NCBI GenBank assembly: GCA_964490975.1
Contig: CAZBEQ010000020.1
Span: 1-59,802, forward strand
Reading direction: 5' to 3'
Source: DTU013 sp964490975
GTDB lineage: Bacteria > Bacillota > Clostridia > Acetivibrionales > DTU013
DNA length: 59,802 bases
Both the position numbers and the translations under genes were made by a program. This document shows positions 26,225-34,884 of this stretch, piece by piece. The notes beneath the pieces are model-generated. The model searched no databases, was not told the DNA's origin, and saw only the letters and a list, made by a program, of their open reading frames with translations. The stretch's first letter is position 1. Every line of letters starts with the position of its first letter.

Positions 26225-27127
26225 ATGGAACTGGATAAAAGAGTCAACGGAACAACAAGAATTACAGGTTTGCTGGGTAATCCTGTGGAGCACACGGTTT
26301 CACCTGTTCTTCACAATACACTTTTTTCTTTGATGGGGATCAATGGGATATATATTCCTATGAAGCCATGCAGAGAAGAACTTGGCAGTACTGTTGCCGG
26401 ATTAAAAGCAGCCGGATTCTCAGGCTTCAATGTTACTATACCATTTAAGGAAGCTATTCTTGAGTATCTGGACGAGGCAAGCGAGGAGGTCCGGCTTCTT
26501 GGGACTGCTAACACTGTAGATATCAAGGATGGCAGGCTTATTGGGTATAATACTGATGGAGACGGTTTTATGCGTTCCTTCAAAAAGCAGACCGGAGCTG
26601 GCATTGCCGGAAAAGCCGTTTGTATTCTTGGCGCCGGAGGAACAGCAAGGACGTTGGCCGTAAAAACAGCTATTGAAGGCGCAGGGAGGGTCTGCATTAT
26701 TAATAGGACACAATCAAAAGCAGACGAAATTGCAAATTATATAAACTGCAAACTGCTGACTGTTATTAAAAGTAAAGTAATCGTACATACTGCAGCTGCT
26801 GATTCGGAAGAAGCAAAAGCTGTTCTAAACCAGTATGATGTGGTAATTAATACTACTTCTGCCGGTATGTATCCTCAAACAGATTCTAGTCCCCTTGGTG
26901 AAGATATAGAATTTCTATCGGAACCGATCGTATATGATGTCATCTATAATCCTCCTGAAACCAAGCTGTTGGGACAGGCAAGAAAAAAAGGATGCACAAC
27001 TGCCAACGGGGCAGGAATGCTGTTCTATCAAGGGCTGCGAGCTTTCGAGATCTGGATGGAAGTTTCCGTGCCTGAAAATATAGTTGATGAACTTTCAACG
27101 GAATTCTTAAAATATTTGGATGATTAA
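26225..27127 (+). CDS. aroE: Shikimate dehydrogenase
   Basis: NADPH-dependent reduction of 3-dehydroshikimate; 300 residues. Shikimate-binding GNPVEHTVSPVLHN near the N-terminus, the catalytic lysine in NVTIPFK, the catalytic aspartate in NTDGDGF, and the Rossmann loop ILGAGGTARTLA are all present. The type II dehydroquinase of the same pathway is at 28370, so two chorismate-pathway genes share this cluster. Confidence 0.96.
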   Translation: MELDKRVNGTTRITGLLGNPVEHTVSPVLHNTLFSLMGINGIYIPMKPCREELGSTVAGLKAAGFSGFNVTIPFKEAILEYLDEASEEVRLLGTANTVDIKDGRLIGYNTDGDGFMRSFKKQTGAGIAGKAVCILGAGGTARTLAVKTAIEGAGRVCIINRTQSKADEIANYINCKLLTVIKSKVIVHTAAADSEEAKAVLNQYDVVINTTSAGMYPQTDSSPLGEDIEFLSEPIVYDVIYNPPETKLLGQARKKGCTTANGAGMLFYQGLRAFEIWMEVSVPENIVDELSTEFLKYLDD

Positions 27128-27203
27128 AGGGTTTTTTATACTGGATGGAGAATTAATGGATGTAGTTTTTTCATAAAATTTTCTATGTAAGGTCAGGTGA
27201 GTT

Positions 27204-28004
27204 ATGGCTGCTTTATACATCATTATTTTTGTTCTTGGGCTGATCATCGGATCTTTTGTGAATGTTCTGATATACCGTATACCAAATGAAAAATCTATTG
27301 TTTCACCGCCTTCTTCCTGCACAAGCTGTGGGAACAGGCTCACCGCACTCGATCTTGTCCCTGTATTGAGTTATATATTCCTGAGAGGCAAATGCAGACA
27401 CTGCGGTGAGCGTATTTCACCGCGATACCCATTGATAGAGCTTCTAACGGCAGTCATATTTATTATACTGTTTACAAAATACAGCTTTACAGTTCCTTTT
27501 TTCGCATACGCATACCTAATGATGATACTAGTAGCAGTATTCTTTATTGACATCGATCACAGGATAATCCCCAATGGTCTTGTTTTGGCGGGACTTGCCG
27601 GTGGTTTTGTCTTTTTCATTTACAACTGTTTCAGCCCGATGCCCATAATCTTTGGCGATGGAAAATGGTGGACACCGCTTGCAGGCCTTTTACCCGGTTC
27701 AGGCTTTCTTCTGCTGATCGCAATTTTGGGTTCGCTTATTTACAGGACGGAAGATGCTATGGGTATGGGGGATGTCAAGCTGATGGCGCCTATCGGGCTT
27801 TTCCTTGGCTGGAAGCTTTGTATAGTTGCCCTAAGTACTTCAGTACTGCTTGGCGGAGTGATCTCGATGCTCCTTATGCTGCTTAGGATAAAGAAAAGAA
27901 GAGACACAGTGGCATTTGGACCTTTTATTGTAACAGGAGCATTTGTGACGGTTATGTGGGGATGGGAGCTTGTACAATGGTTTTATGGCTACATGGGCTT
28001 ATAA
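27204..28004 (+). CDS. Prepilin peptidase (A24 family, PilD/ComC)
   Basis: A 266-residue polytopic membrane protease that cleaves and usually N-methylates type IV prepilins. The N-terminal domain has GSFVNVLIYRIP and two CxxC pairs (CTSCG, CRHCG), a zinc-binding site. The two catalytic aspartates are in FIDIDHRIIPN and GMGDVKL. Around eight membrane segments. No pilin or assembly genes lie in the window, so its substrates must be encoded elsewhere; the next gene is a ComFB homologue, consistent with competence or pilus regulation. Confidence 0.93.
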   Translation: MAALYIIIFVLGLIIGSFVNVLIYRIPNEKSIVSPPSSCTSCGNRLTALDLVPVLSYIFLRGKCRHCGERISPRYPLIELLTAVIFIILFTKYSFTVPFFAYAYLMMILVAVFFIDIDHRIIPNGLVLAGLAGGFVFFIYNCFSPMPIIFGDGKWWTPLAGLLPGSGFLLLIAILGSLIYRTEDAMGMGDVKLMAPIGLFLGWKLCIVALSTSVLLGGVISMLLMLLRIKKRRDTVAFGPFIVTGAFVTVMWGWELVQWFYGYMGL

Positions 28005-28041
28005 TGAATAAATTTTAAAAACAAAAACAGGAGGAAATACA

Positions 28042-28326
28042 ATGTCACAGATTAAAAATTATATGGAAGAGATCGTATTTTCGCAGATGAAGGAAATTCT
28101 AGCAGATATCAATATGTGTACCTGTGATAAATGCCTTCTTGATATTGCAGCAATCGCACTTAATGATCTTCCGCCCAAATATGTGGTTACGGAAAAGGGC
28201 GAGCTTTATTCAAAGATCAATACTCTTGGACAACAGTTTGAAGTGGATGTAGTAGCGGCTATTACAAAGGCTGCAGTACTTGTTAAAAGAAAGCCGAGAC
28301 ATACTGAAAGCACAGGCGAGAAATAA
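28042..28326 (+). CDS. Late competence development protein ComFB family
   Basis: A 94-residue ComFB-domain protein. The core MEEIVFSQMKEIL, CTCDKCLLDIAAIALNDLPPKY is typical, with a CTCDKC cysteine cluster expected to bind zinc. ComFB proteins from cyanobacteria and Bacillus have been linked to c-di-nucleotide binding and competence. AGGAGG precedes the ATG, and it follows the prepilin peptidase by 37 bp, probably in one transcript. Confidence 0.88.
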   Translation: MSQIKNYMEEIVFSQMKEILADINMCTCDKCLLDIAAIALNDLPPKYVVTEKGELYSKINTLGQQFEVDVVAAITKAAVLVKRKPRHTESTGEK

Positions 28327-28369
28327 GCATCGGCGGATATATGCAATTGTAAAGGGGAATTATATCTAT

Positions 28370-28810
28370 ATGCAAAAGAGGATCATTGTTATAAACGGTC
28401 CCAATCTGAATATGCTCGGAACAAGAGAAAAGGATGTATATGGGACAGCTACACTGGCCGAAATAGCAGCGGATGTTACTAGGGAAGCCCAGATGCTTGG
28501 ATTTGATACGGATTTTATACAGACAAATCATGAGGGCGAGATCATAGACAAGCTTCACGAGGCAAAGGGTAGGTATGACCTTGTTATACTCAATCCTGGC
28601 GCATATACTCATTACAGTATAGCGATAAGGGATGCTGTCAAAGCAATCGAGCTTCCGTGTATTGAAGTCCATCTCTCAAATATCCATGCAAGGGAGGAGT
28701 TCAGGAGCAAATCAGTCATAGCTCCTGTTTGCTCAGGGCAGATATGCGGCTTCGGAGCAGACAGTTATTTGGTTGCCCTAAAGGCTGCAGCTTTAATGCT
28801 CAAAGAATAG
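28370..28810 (+). CDS. aroQ: 3-dehydroquinate dehydratase, type II
   Basis: Dodecameric type II dehydroquinase, shikimate pathway; 146 residues from ATG 28370, normal for the family. Motifs: INGPNLNMLGTRE with the active-site Tyr following (KDVYG), FIQTNHEGEIID, LNPGAYTHYSIAIRDA, and EVHLSNIHAREEFR with the catalytic histidine. AAAGGGGA is 11 nt upstream; codons further upstream overlap comFB and add non-homologous sequence. Confidence 0.95.
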   Translation: MQKRIIVINGPNLNMLGTREKDVYGTATLAEIAADVTREAQMLGFDTDFIQTNHEGEIIDKLHEAKGRYDLVILNPGAYTHYSIAIRDAVKAIELPCIEVHLSNIHAREEFRSKSVIAPVCSGQICGFGADSYLVALKAAALMLKE

Positions 28811-28821
28811 AAAAGGAGATA

Positions 28822-29901
28822 ATGAAATTGGAGATATATCATAAAAGGTTGCAAAATCTGCGTACTAAAATGAAGCTTAAAAATGCAGAAGCAGTGCTCA
28901 TTACAAGGAGAGTCAATTATATGTATATGTCCGGTTTTACCGGAACATCAGCAATACTGTATATTAGTTATAACAGTGCTGTGCTGATAACAGATTTCAG
29001 GTATGTTGAGCAGGCTGCCGTACAAGCTCCTGATTTCGAAATCGTTCGCTATTCGGGTAGTGTTTTTGAAGAATTGAACAAGCTTCTTAAAATAGATAAA
29101 ATAAGAAAGCTTTCATTTGAGGACAGCGATCTTACATATTCGCAGTATACAGAGTATGCCGGGAAGCTCAAGGCGGAATTTATTCCTCTTGGCAGGATGG
29201 TTGAAGAGCTCCGAAGAGTGAAGGACCGTACGGAAATAGAACTGATCAGAAATTCTGTGGCAATAGCTGATGGTGTTTTCACACATATACTTGGCTATAT
29301 AAAGCCAGGGCTTACTGAAATAGAAATTGCCGCAGAGATGGAACATCACATGAGACGTCTTGGGGCAGAAGGCCCTTCGTTTGAAACGATCATTGCATCG
29401 GGCAGGCGTGCTTCAATGCCGCATGGTGTGGCATCCGATAAAAAAGTAGAAGCAGGCGATGTTATAACAATGGATTTTGGCGCAATTTACAAGGGGTATT
29501 GCTCAGATATGACCAGAACAATTTTTGTCGGCAAGCCGGACAGCGAGATGGAAAAGATCTACAATATTGTCCTTGAGGCAAATTTGAAAGGTCTGGAGGC
29601 TGTAGCAAGCGACAGGTCAGGTATGGAAATCGATGCTGTAGCAAGAGGCTTTATTAATGAAGCCGGCTATGGTGATTATTTCGGACATGGGCTTGGACAT
29701 GGAGTAGGTCTTGAGATCCATGAGGATCCGACGTTATCTATGAGAGGCGATATGATTCTGAAGGATGGTATGATAGTTACCGTAGAACCCGGTATATACA
29801 TGCCTGATCTCGGTGGTGTCAGGATCGAGGACATGGTTGTTGTAGATGGTATGAAGGCTCAGGTTTTAACTACTTCAACAAATGAAATGATAATACTCTG
29901 A
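28822..29901 (+). CDS. M24 family Xaa-Pro aminopeptidase
   Basis: A 359-residue metallopeptidase cleaving the bond before proline in peptides. The N-terminal creatinase-like domain (about 1-125) precedes the pita-bread domain, whose five metal ligands are visible: DFGAIYKGYCSDMTRT (two Asp), GHGLGHGVGLEIHE (His), VEPGIY (Glu) and GVRIEDM (Glu). ATG 28822 has AAAGGAG at 28812-28818. Followed by efp, as in many Firmicutes, where this peptidase-efp pairing is common. Confidence 0.93.
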   Translation: MKLEIYHKRLQNLRTKMKLKNAEAVLITRRVNYMYMSGFTGTSAILYISYNSAVLITDFRYVEQAAVQAPDFEIVRYSGSVFEELNKLLKIDKIRKLSFEDSDLTYSQYTEYAGKLKAEFIPLGRMVEELRRVKDRTEIELIRNSVAIADGVFTHILGYIKPGLTEIEIAAEMEHHMRRLGAEGPSFETIIASGRRASMPHGVASDKKVEAGDVITMDFGAIYKGYCSDMTRTIFVGKPDSEMEKIYNIVLEANLKGLEAVASDRSGMEIDAVARGFINEAGYGDYFGHGLGHGVGLEIHEDPTLSMRGDMILKDGMIVTVEPGIYMPDLGGVRIEDMVVVDGMKAQVLTTSTNEMIIL

Positions 29902-29931
29902 GAGAACTCATGCAATACAAGAAAATTTTTC

Positions 29932-29960
29932 TTGAAATGAATGATGTTTTAATTTAATAT
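29932..29960 (+). promoter_or_regulatory. Promoter of efp
   Basis: TTGAAA (29932-29937), 17-bp spacer, TAATAT (29955-29960). Just upstream a perfect inverted repeat CAAGAAAA/TTTTCTTG (29918-29934) overlaps the -35 region and may end the preceding transcript or act as an operator. Confidence 0.7.
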
Positions 29961-30036
29961 TATATAGTTACTGTAATAAAACGTTGGCATTAATATAAAT
30001 TAGCGTTCTAGCAGAGAATAATGGAGGTAAAGATTT

Positions 30037-30594
30037 ATGATAACAGCAGGGGAATTCAGAAATGGCGCGACATTTGAACTGGATGGACAAGTTTTCCAGG
30101 TTATCGAGTTTCAGCATGTAAAACCGGGAAAGGGTGCAGCATTTGTAAGAACAAAGCTTAAGAACGTAATAACAGGCGCGACAGTTGAAAGAACGTTCAA
30201 CCCAACTGACAAAATGCCTAAGGCGCATATTGAGAGAAAAGATATGCAGTATTTGTATAATGACGGCGACCTCTATTATTTCATGGATGTAGAGTCATTT
30301 GAACAGATGCCGATAAGCCAGAGTACTGTAGGCGATACCTTCAAGTTTGTAAAAGAAAATATGGTTGTTAAAATACTTTCATTCAAAGGCAATGTTTTTG
30401 GTATAGAACCGCCTACATTTGTTGAACTGGAGATAACTGAAACTGAACCGGGCTTCAAGGGTGATACGGCAACAGGTGCAACAAAGCCTGCAACTCTTGA
30501 AACAGGTGCGATCGTCAAGGTTCCGCTATTTATTAACCAGGGAGATGTCATCAGGATCGATACCAGGACCGGTGAATATCTTGAAAGGGCATAA
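30037..30594 (+). CDS. efp: Elongation factor P
   Basis: Relieves ribosome stalling at polyproline; 185 residues with three beta-barrel domains. The domain I tip loop is KPGKGAAFVRTKLKN, where the lysine is the residue modified in some bacteria; no modification genes (epmA, ymfI) are present here. Domain III ends with QGDVIRIDTRTGEYLERA, the family C-terminus. Confidence 0.97.
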   Translation: MITAGEFRNGATFELDGQVFQVIEFQHVKPGKGAAFVRTKLKNVITGATVERTFNPTDKMPKAHIERKDMQYLYNDGDLYYFMDVESFEQMPISQSTVGDTFKFVKENMVVKILSFKGNVFGIEPPTFVELEITETEPGFKGDTATGATKPATLETGAIVKVPLFINQGDVIRIDTRTGEYLERA

Positions 30595-30673
30595 CTCATC
30601 TCTGTATAAAGCAGTATTGAGCGGGAATATTATTTAGAAGCGAATAATGTGTATGTAGTATTAGGAGGTACTT

Positions 30674-31141
30674 ATGGATTATTTAAAGGAAAAGGTAGCA
30701 TATCTGAAGGGTCTGGCAGAGGGAATGCGGCTTGATTATACCACTAACGAGGGCAAGTTGCTCAAAGCCATTATTGAAGTACTCGATGATGTTGCTCTGG
30801 CAGTAGATGATATTGAAGAAGTACAGGAGCAGCTCAGTGAACAGGTAGACGAAATGGACGAGGACCTTGCTGAGATCGAAAGTGTTATATACGATCTGGA
30901 TGAAGAAGACTACGACGAAGAAGACGAAGAAGATGAGGAAGACGACGAAGATGGGGAAGATGATGAGGAAGAAGTATTTGCCGAATTTGATTGTCCTCAC
31001 TGCGGCCAGACGGTCAATCTTGAAGATGCCTTCATGAAGAAGGATACTGTGCTTTGTCCTCATTGCAATAAAGAGATCGAGATCGAGTGGACCTGTGACT
31101 GTGAAGATTGCCAGGACTGCGATGATGAAACAGATGAATAA
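30674..31141 (+). CDS. CD1247-type acidic protein with C-terminal zinc ribbon
   Basis: A 155-residue protein conserved in Clostridia (CD1247 N-terminal domain). Residues 1-75 are helical (MDYLKEKVAYLKGLAEGM ...), residues about 76-107 are almost pure aspartate/glutamate, and the C-terminus carries two CPHC pairs plus CDCEDCQDC, which should bind zinc. The strong AGGAGG site supports expression. It has been annotated as AraC-related without basis that I can see; there is no HTH. Possibly a nucleic-acid mimic or regulatory adaptor; function unknown. A terminator follows directly. Confidence 0.75.
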   Translation: MDYLKEKVAYLKGLAEGMRLDYTTNEGKLLKAIIEVLDDVALAVDDIEEVQEQLSEQVDEMDEDLAEIESVIYDLDEEDYDEEDEEDEEDDEDGEDDEEEVFAEFDCPHCGQTVNLEDAFMKKDTVLCPHCNKEIEIEWTCDCEDCQDCDDETDE

Positions 31142-31157
31142 GAACTGAAATTATTAC

Positions 31158-31191
31158 AGGTGGGTTCTGGTAACAGAAGACCCACCTTTTT
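31158..31191 (+). terminator. Terminator after the CD1247-type gene
   Basis: AGGTGGGT pairs with ACCCACCT across an inner CT/AG pair, and five T follow. It isolates the downstream signal peptidase gene. Confidence 0.85.
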
Positions 31192-31233
31192 AATGGTATC
31201 AAGACAGCAAAATCATTTCAAGGGGTGTTGATT

Positions 31234-31836
31234 ATGTCCTTTAAAGCAGTACTGAAAGAGGTCTGGGAATGGATCGCAGTTTTTGTTGCGGCATTCATTA
31301 TTGTTTCTCTTTTAAATACGGCAGTTTTTGCAACAACACAGGTACGGCAGACTTCCATGCAGGATACGCTGATGGAAGGCCAGCACCTTTTAATAGGGAA
31401 ACTGAGCTATGCTTTCGGGGAACCCTCAAGGGGAGACATAATAGTATTTTTGGAAAATAAGTATCCTGAAAACTATTTTGACAGAATAAAAGTATTCTTA
31501 ACTGATATACGCGATATATTCAAGCCTGTGGAGCAAAAGACGAATATAAGACTTGTAAAGAGAGTTATAGCAATACCGGGCGATGAAGTGGATATACGTG
31601 ATGGAAAGGTGTTTCTTAATGGAGAGGAACTTCCAGAACCATATGTTAAGGGAGAGACATATCAAAGAGAACAGCCTTTCCCGATAAAGCTTGAGGATGG
31701 AGAATTCTTCGTGCTTGGAGATAACCGGGAAGTGAGCAAGGACAGCAGGACTTTTGGCGTTATCGATCACAGCCAGATTGAAGGCAAGGCCGTATTCAGA
31801 TTCTGGCCTTTCAACAAATTTGGCAAGCTTAAATGA
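31234..31836 (+). CDS. lepB: Signal peptidase I
   Basis: Membrane-anchored serine protease (S26) that removes Sec/Tat signal peptides; 200 residues with one N-terminal membrane helix (IAVFVAAFIIVSLLN). The catalytic serine is in QTSMQDTL and the catalytic lysine in RLVKRVIAIPGDEV; GDNREVSKDSRTFG is box E. The usual proline-threonine of SMxPTL is aspartate-threonine here, a small deviation near the active site. ATG 31234 is spaced 6 nt from AAGGGGTG; an upstream GTG at 31225 overlaps that site. Confidence 0.95.
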   Translation: MSFKAVLKEVWEWIAVFVAAFIIVSLLNTAVFATTQVRQTSMQDTLMEGQHLLIGKLSYAFGEPSRGDIIVFLENKYPENYFDRIKVFLTDIRDIFKPVEQKTNIRLVKRVIAIPGDEVDIRDGKVFLNGEELPEPYVKGETYQREQPFPIKLEDGEFFVLGDNREVSKDSRTFGVIDHSQIEGKAVFRFWPFNKFGKLK

Positions 31837-31848
31837 TGTGCTCGAATT

Positions 31849-32508
31849 TTATTTTTGGAGAAAACAGGCGTTCGATCTTGTAGTTCAGGTAATCGGTGCT
31901 GAGAATAGAAGCTCTATCTTAAGCACAAGCCTGTCATCCTCATCACTTATAAACTTGGCACCTGTACTTATTCTATATTGCTCGCCACGAAAGAAGATAT
32001 CCGATACAATGTTCTTTTCGAAACCTACTTCAAAGCGGTAGCTTTCGTCATTTTCTCTATATTCCATATAGAACCTATAATCTTTTATTTCAAATGCTAT
32101 GGAATGGACGCCTTGTGTATAATTATTCTGAATAGCCTGCAGGACAATGGGCAGAAGTCCGGTAGAATATGAATTTTAATCCTTAGTGGTATATTCTTTG
32201 CCGTTAAGGTTATAGCGCTCCGGAGGAAGTGGAGGGCCGGACAGGCTTTGCGGCCTTAATATAGCTGTGTTATTAAGGCTTTTCAATTACTGTGATAATT
32301 CCTCATAGGCATTTGGATCAGACTTCAAATCCTTATTAAACGCCTCCGAAAAATATTGCTGAACAAGCTTGAAATAGTTGCTTTGTCGGAACATCTCGTC
32401 ATTGCCGGTATTTGTAACAACAATAATTACGTTATCTCTGAAGCAAAGCACATTCTGACCGAACATACCAATGTTATGCATGCTTATTATAATACGTATG
32501 TCGAACAT
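31849..32508 (-). pseudogene. Decayed serine hydrolase (beta-lactamase family) C-terminus
   Basis: Reading the minus strand from 32508 to 31849, one frame is open except for three stops: TAA at 32287-32289, TAA at 32176-32178 and TGA at 31885-31887. The translated pieces are coherent. The first, GMFGQNVLCFRDNVIIVVTN followed by TGND, has the pattern of the last catalytic strand of beta-lactamase-like serine hydrolases. The rest (HSIAFEIKDYRFYMEY, FFRGEQYRISTGAKF) resembles their C-terminal beta domain. The N-terminal catalytic part with SxxK and YxN is absent; a TAG lies just upstream. Decay by substitution without frameshift suggests recent loss. The exact family is an inference. Confidence 0.65.
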
Positions 32509-32554
32509 GGTAAACTAATAACATTCAACATACCATATTATGGAAGTCTTTATA

Positions 32555-32584
32555 GTCATAAAACTGGACAAAGCCTAATAGTAT
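32555..32584 (+). promoter_or_regulatory. Possible sigma-E promoter of spoIIIA
   Basis: GTCATAAA (32555-32562), 14-bp spacer, AATAGTAT (32577-32584). The -35 fits the mother-cell sigma-E consensus well and the -10 only partly. In Bacillus the spoIIIA operon is sigma-E dependent, so one is expected here. Confidence 0.45.
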
Positions 32585-32615
32585 TAATAACAAGTAAGGA
32601 TAAAGAGAGGTACCT

Positions 32616-33638
32616 ATGAAAAACTGTACCGAACGAAATTTATCTTTAAGGGGTACAAGCACTTTGAAAAAAGATATTCTGCCGATGCTTTCAAAGAGAG
32701 TGGCAGTAGCTGTTGAAGGAGCGATGATCTATGGCCTCCAACCATTGGAAGAAATCCGTCTGAGGGCCGACAAGCCTCTTGTATTGTTAAATTACTACAG
32801 AGAATGGTTTATTGGGAAGGATGGACTGCCGTCTTCCAAGCCAGCTGGCAGCTTTATCGTCACACAGGAGGACATCAGGGATTGTGTTGAGCTAATGAGC
32901 GAAAACTCTGTTTATGCATACCAGGAGGAGATAAGAAACGGCTATATAACCATTAAAGGCGGGCATAGGGTAGGCTTGACCGGCAGAGCGGTATTTGACG
33001 GCGCTTGTGTAAAAAATATAAAGGATATATCCGGACTCAATATACGATTATCCAATCAAATCTTCGGATGCTCGGAGAAAGTTATGAGCTATATTATTAA
33101 AAATAGTTCCGACATTTATAACACGCTTATAATATCACCGCCACAATGCGGGAAAACGACAATACTCAGGGATATTGCCAGAAATCTGAGCAATGGCTTG
33201 CCTGAGGCGGGCTTTAAAGGCATGAAGGTTGCAATAGTTGATGAAAGATCTGAGATTGCAGCATGTATGAAGGGAATACCACAAAATGATGTAGGGATAA
33301 GGACAGATGTGCTCGATGGCTGTCCCAAAAATATTGGTATGAAGATGATGATAAGATCCATGTCGCCAAGAGTAATAATCACAGATGAAATAGGAAACGA
33401 AGGTGACAGGGAGGCTGTACACAGTGTCTTGAATGCAGGTGTAAGGATCATAACCACTGCTCATGGCTACAATATCTCGGAGCTGAAAAGCAGGCGTGAG
33501 GTATTGATGATGGTTGAAGATAAAGTATTTGAGAGATATATAGTTCTCAATGACTCTGATGGCCCAGGATCGCTTGCGGAGGTCATAGATGGGACAAACA
33601 TGAGCATTGTGGCAGGAGTTGATATCAATGCTATTTAA
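32616..33638 (+). CDS. spoIIIAA: Stage III sporulation protein AA (ATPase)
   Basis: A 340-residue ATPase related to type II/IV secretion ATPases, powering the SpoIIIA-SpoIIQ channel between mother cell and forespore. Walker A is ISPPQCGKTTILRD (about residue 170), Walker B-like VAIVDERSEIAA, then VIITDEIG and the TTAHG segment. First of eight spoIIIA genes; its last 11 bases overlap spoIIIAB. Confidence 0.96.
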   Translation: MKNCTERNLSLRGTSTLKKDILPMLSKRVAVAVEGAMIYGLQPLEEIRLRADKPLVLLNYYREWFIGKDGLPSSKPAGSFIVTQEDIRDCVELMSENSVYAYQEEIRNGYITIKGGHRVGLTGRAVFDGACVKNIKDISGLNIRLSNQIFGCSEKVMSYIIKNSSDIYNTLIISPPQCGKTTILRDIARNLSNGLPEAGFKGMKVAIVDERSEIAACMKGIPQNDVGIRTDVLDGCPKNIGMKMMIRSMSPRVIITDEIGNEGDREAVHSVLNAGVRIITTAHGYNISELKSRREVLMMVEDKVFERYIVLNDSDGPGSLAEVIDGTNMSIVAGVDINAI

Positions 33639-34149
33639 AATCATAGGTAGTTTAATTGTAATATTATCATGCAGCTTTCTGGGCTTCATTCTATCAAGGG
33701 ATTGCAGCAAAAGGCCGCAGCAGCTGAGGGAACTGCAGGGACTGCTGCAGATGTTTGAAAATCAGATAAGCTATCTGTCGGACATTATTACTGAAGCATT
33801 TGAAAGGATAGGAAGGGTAAGCAGCAGTGGAACAGGAGTCTTTTTTAGAAAAACGGTTGAAATATTGAAGGACGGTAAAGCCTCAAGCGCATCTGAAGCA
33901 TGGGAGGAGGCTGTACGACAGTATATCAGGACGACAGCGCTGAATAAGGAGGATGAAGAGATACTTTCATCCTTCGGAAAACTGCTTGGCAATACAGATA
34001 TTGAGGGACAGATCAGGAATATACGCCTGACACTTGGACAACTCGCATTGCAGGAAGAAAAAGCCGAGGAGAGCAGAAAAAGGAATGAAAACATGTATAA
34101 AAGTCTTGGTATGCTTGGCGGTATTGCCGTAGTGATAGTACTTCTGTAA
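33628..34149 (+). CDS. spoIIIAB: Stage III sporulation protein AB
   Basis: A 173-residue inner-membrane component; N-terminal helix LFKIIGSLIVILSCSFLGFIL, a cytosolic helical domain similar in fold to GspF-type platform proteins (RPQQLRELQGLLQMFENQI), and a C-terminal helix GMLGGIAVVIVLL. ATG 33628 with AGGAG at 33614-33618 fits; it overlaps the end of spoIIIAA. Confidence 0.94.
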   Translation: MLFKIIGSLIVILSCSFLGFILSRDCSKRPQQLRELQGLLQMFENQISYLSDIITEAFERIGRVSSSGTGVFFRKTVEILKDGKASSASEAWEEAVRQYIRTTALNKEDEEILSSFGKLLGNTDIEGQIRNIRLTLGQLALQEEKAEESRKRNENMYKSLGMLGGIAVVIVLL

Positions 34150-34243
34150 AAGTGGCGGTTCTGATCATGGAATATATTTAACTTATCCATAATAAGGTTA
34201 CTTAAGATATGTGTGAATCATACGAAAAGGGGTTGTTCGGGAT

Positions 34244-34441
34244 ATGGGAGTTGATTTGATTTTCAGGATAGCAGCAATCGGAATACTTGTTGCAGTGCTC
34301 AATCAGCTGCTGATAAGGTCTGGAAGAGAAGAGCAGGCTATGATGACGACGCTTGCAGGACTGATCGTTGTTCTTCTGATGGTCGTAAAGGAAATCGCAG
34401 TGCTTTTTGATACAGTCAAAACAATATTCAGGCTGGACTGA
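34244..34441 (+). CDS. spoIIIAC: Stage III sporulation protein AC
   Basis: A 65-residue protein with two membrane helices (LIFRIAAIGILVAVLNQLL; MTTLAGLIVVLLMVVKEIA), typical of the SpoIIIAC/AD family. AAAGGGG precedes the ATG. Lies 94 bp after spoIIIAB. Confidence 0.94.
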   Translation: MGVDLIFRIAAIGILVAVLNQLLIRSGREEQAMMTTLAGLIVVLLMVVKEIAVLFDTVKTIFRLD

Positions 34442-34480
34442 AGGCTGGACATGCCATAAAAGTACATAGGAGAGAGTACC

Positions 34481-34867
34481 ATGGAGATTCTTCAGATAAT
34501 CGGTATCGGACTTGTATCCACTGTGATAATTATTATTTTGAGAAATCAGAAGCCGGAGATAGCAGTACAGGTAAGTATGATCGCAGGAATAATTATCTTT
34601 ATGCTGCTGGCAACTAAATTATCGGCTGTTGTTGAATTACTTGATGAATATGCGGACAAGGCCGGTATAAAACCAGCCTATTTCATCACTGTTCTTAAGA
34701 TCACAGGTATAGCGTATATAGCTGAATTTGGGGCCGAGATATGCAGGGATGCAGGCGAGGGGGCTATTGCATCAAGGATTGAGATGGCCGGAAAGATTAC
34801 GATCGTTGTACTGGCTGTGCCTATAATTACATCACTAATGGACTTGATCCTTAAAATCATGCCGTAA
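34481..34867 (+). CDS. spoIIIAD: Stage III sporulation protein AD
   Basis: A 128-residue membrane protein with four predicted helices, paralogous to AC. The segment KITGIAYIAEFGAEICRDAGE is characteristic of the family. AGGAGAG precedes the ATG. Confidence 0.94.
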   Translation: MEILQIIGIGLVSTVIIIILRNQKPEIAVQVSMIAGIIIFMLLATKLSAVVELLDEYADKAGIKPAYFITVLKITGIAYIAEFGAEICRDAGEGAIASRIEMAGKITIVVLAVPIITSLMDLILKIMP

Positions 34868-34884
34868 CGGGAGGATAAAGCTGT

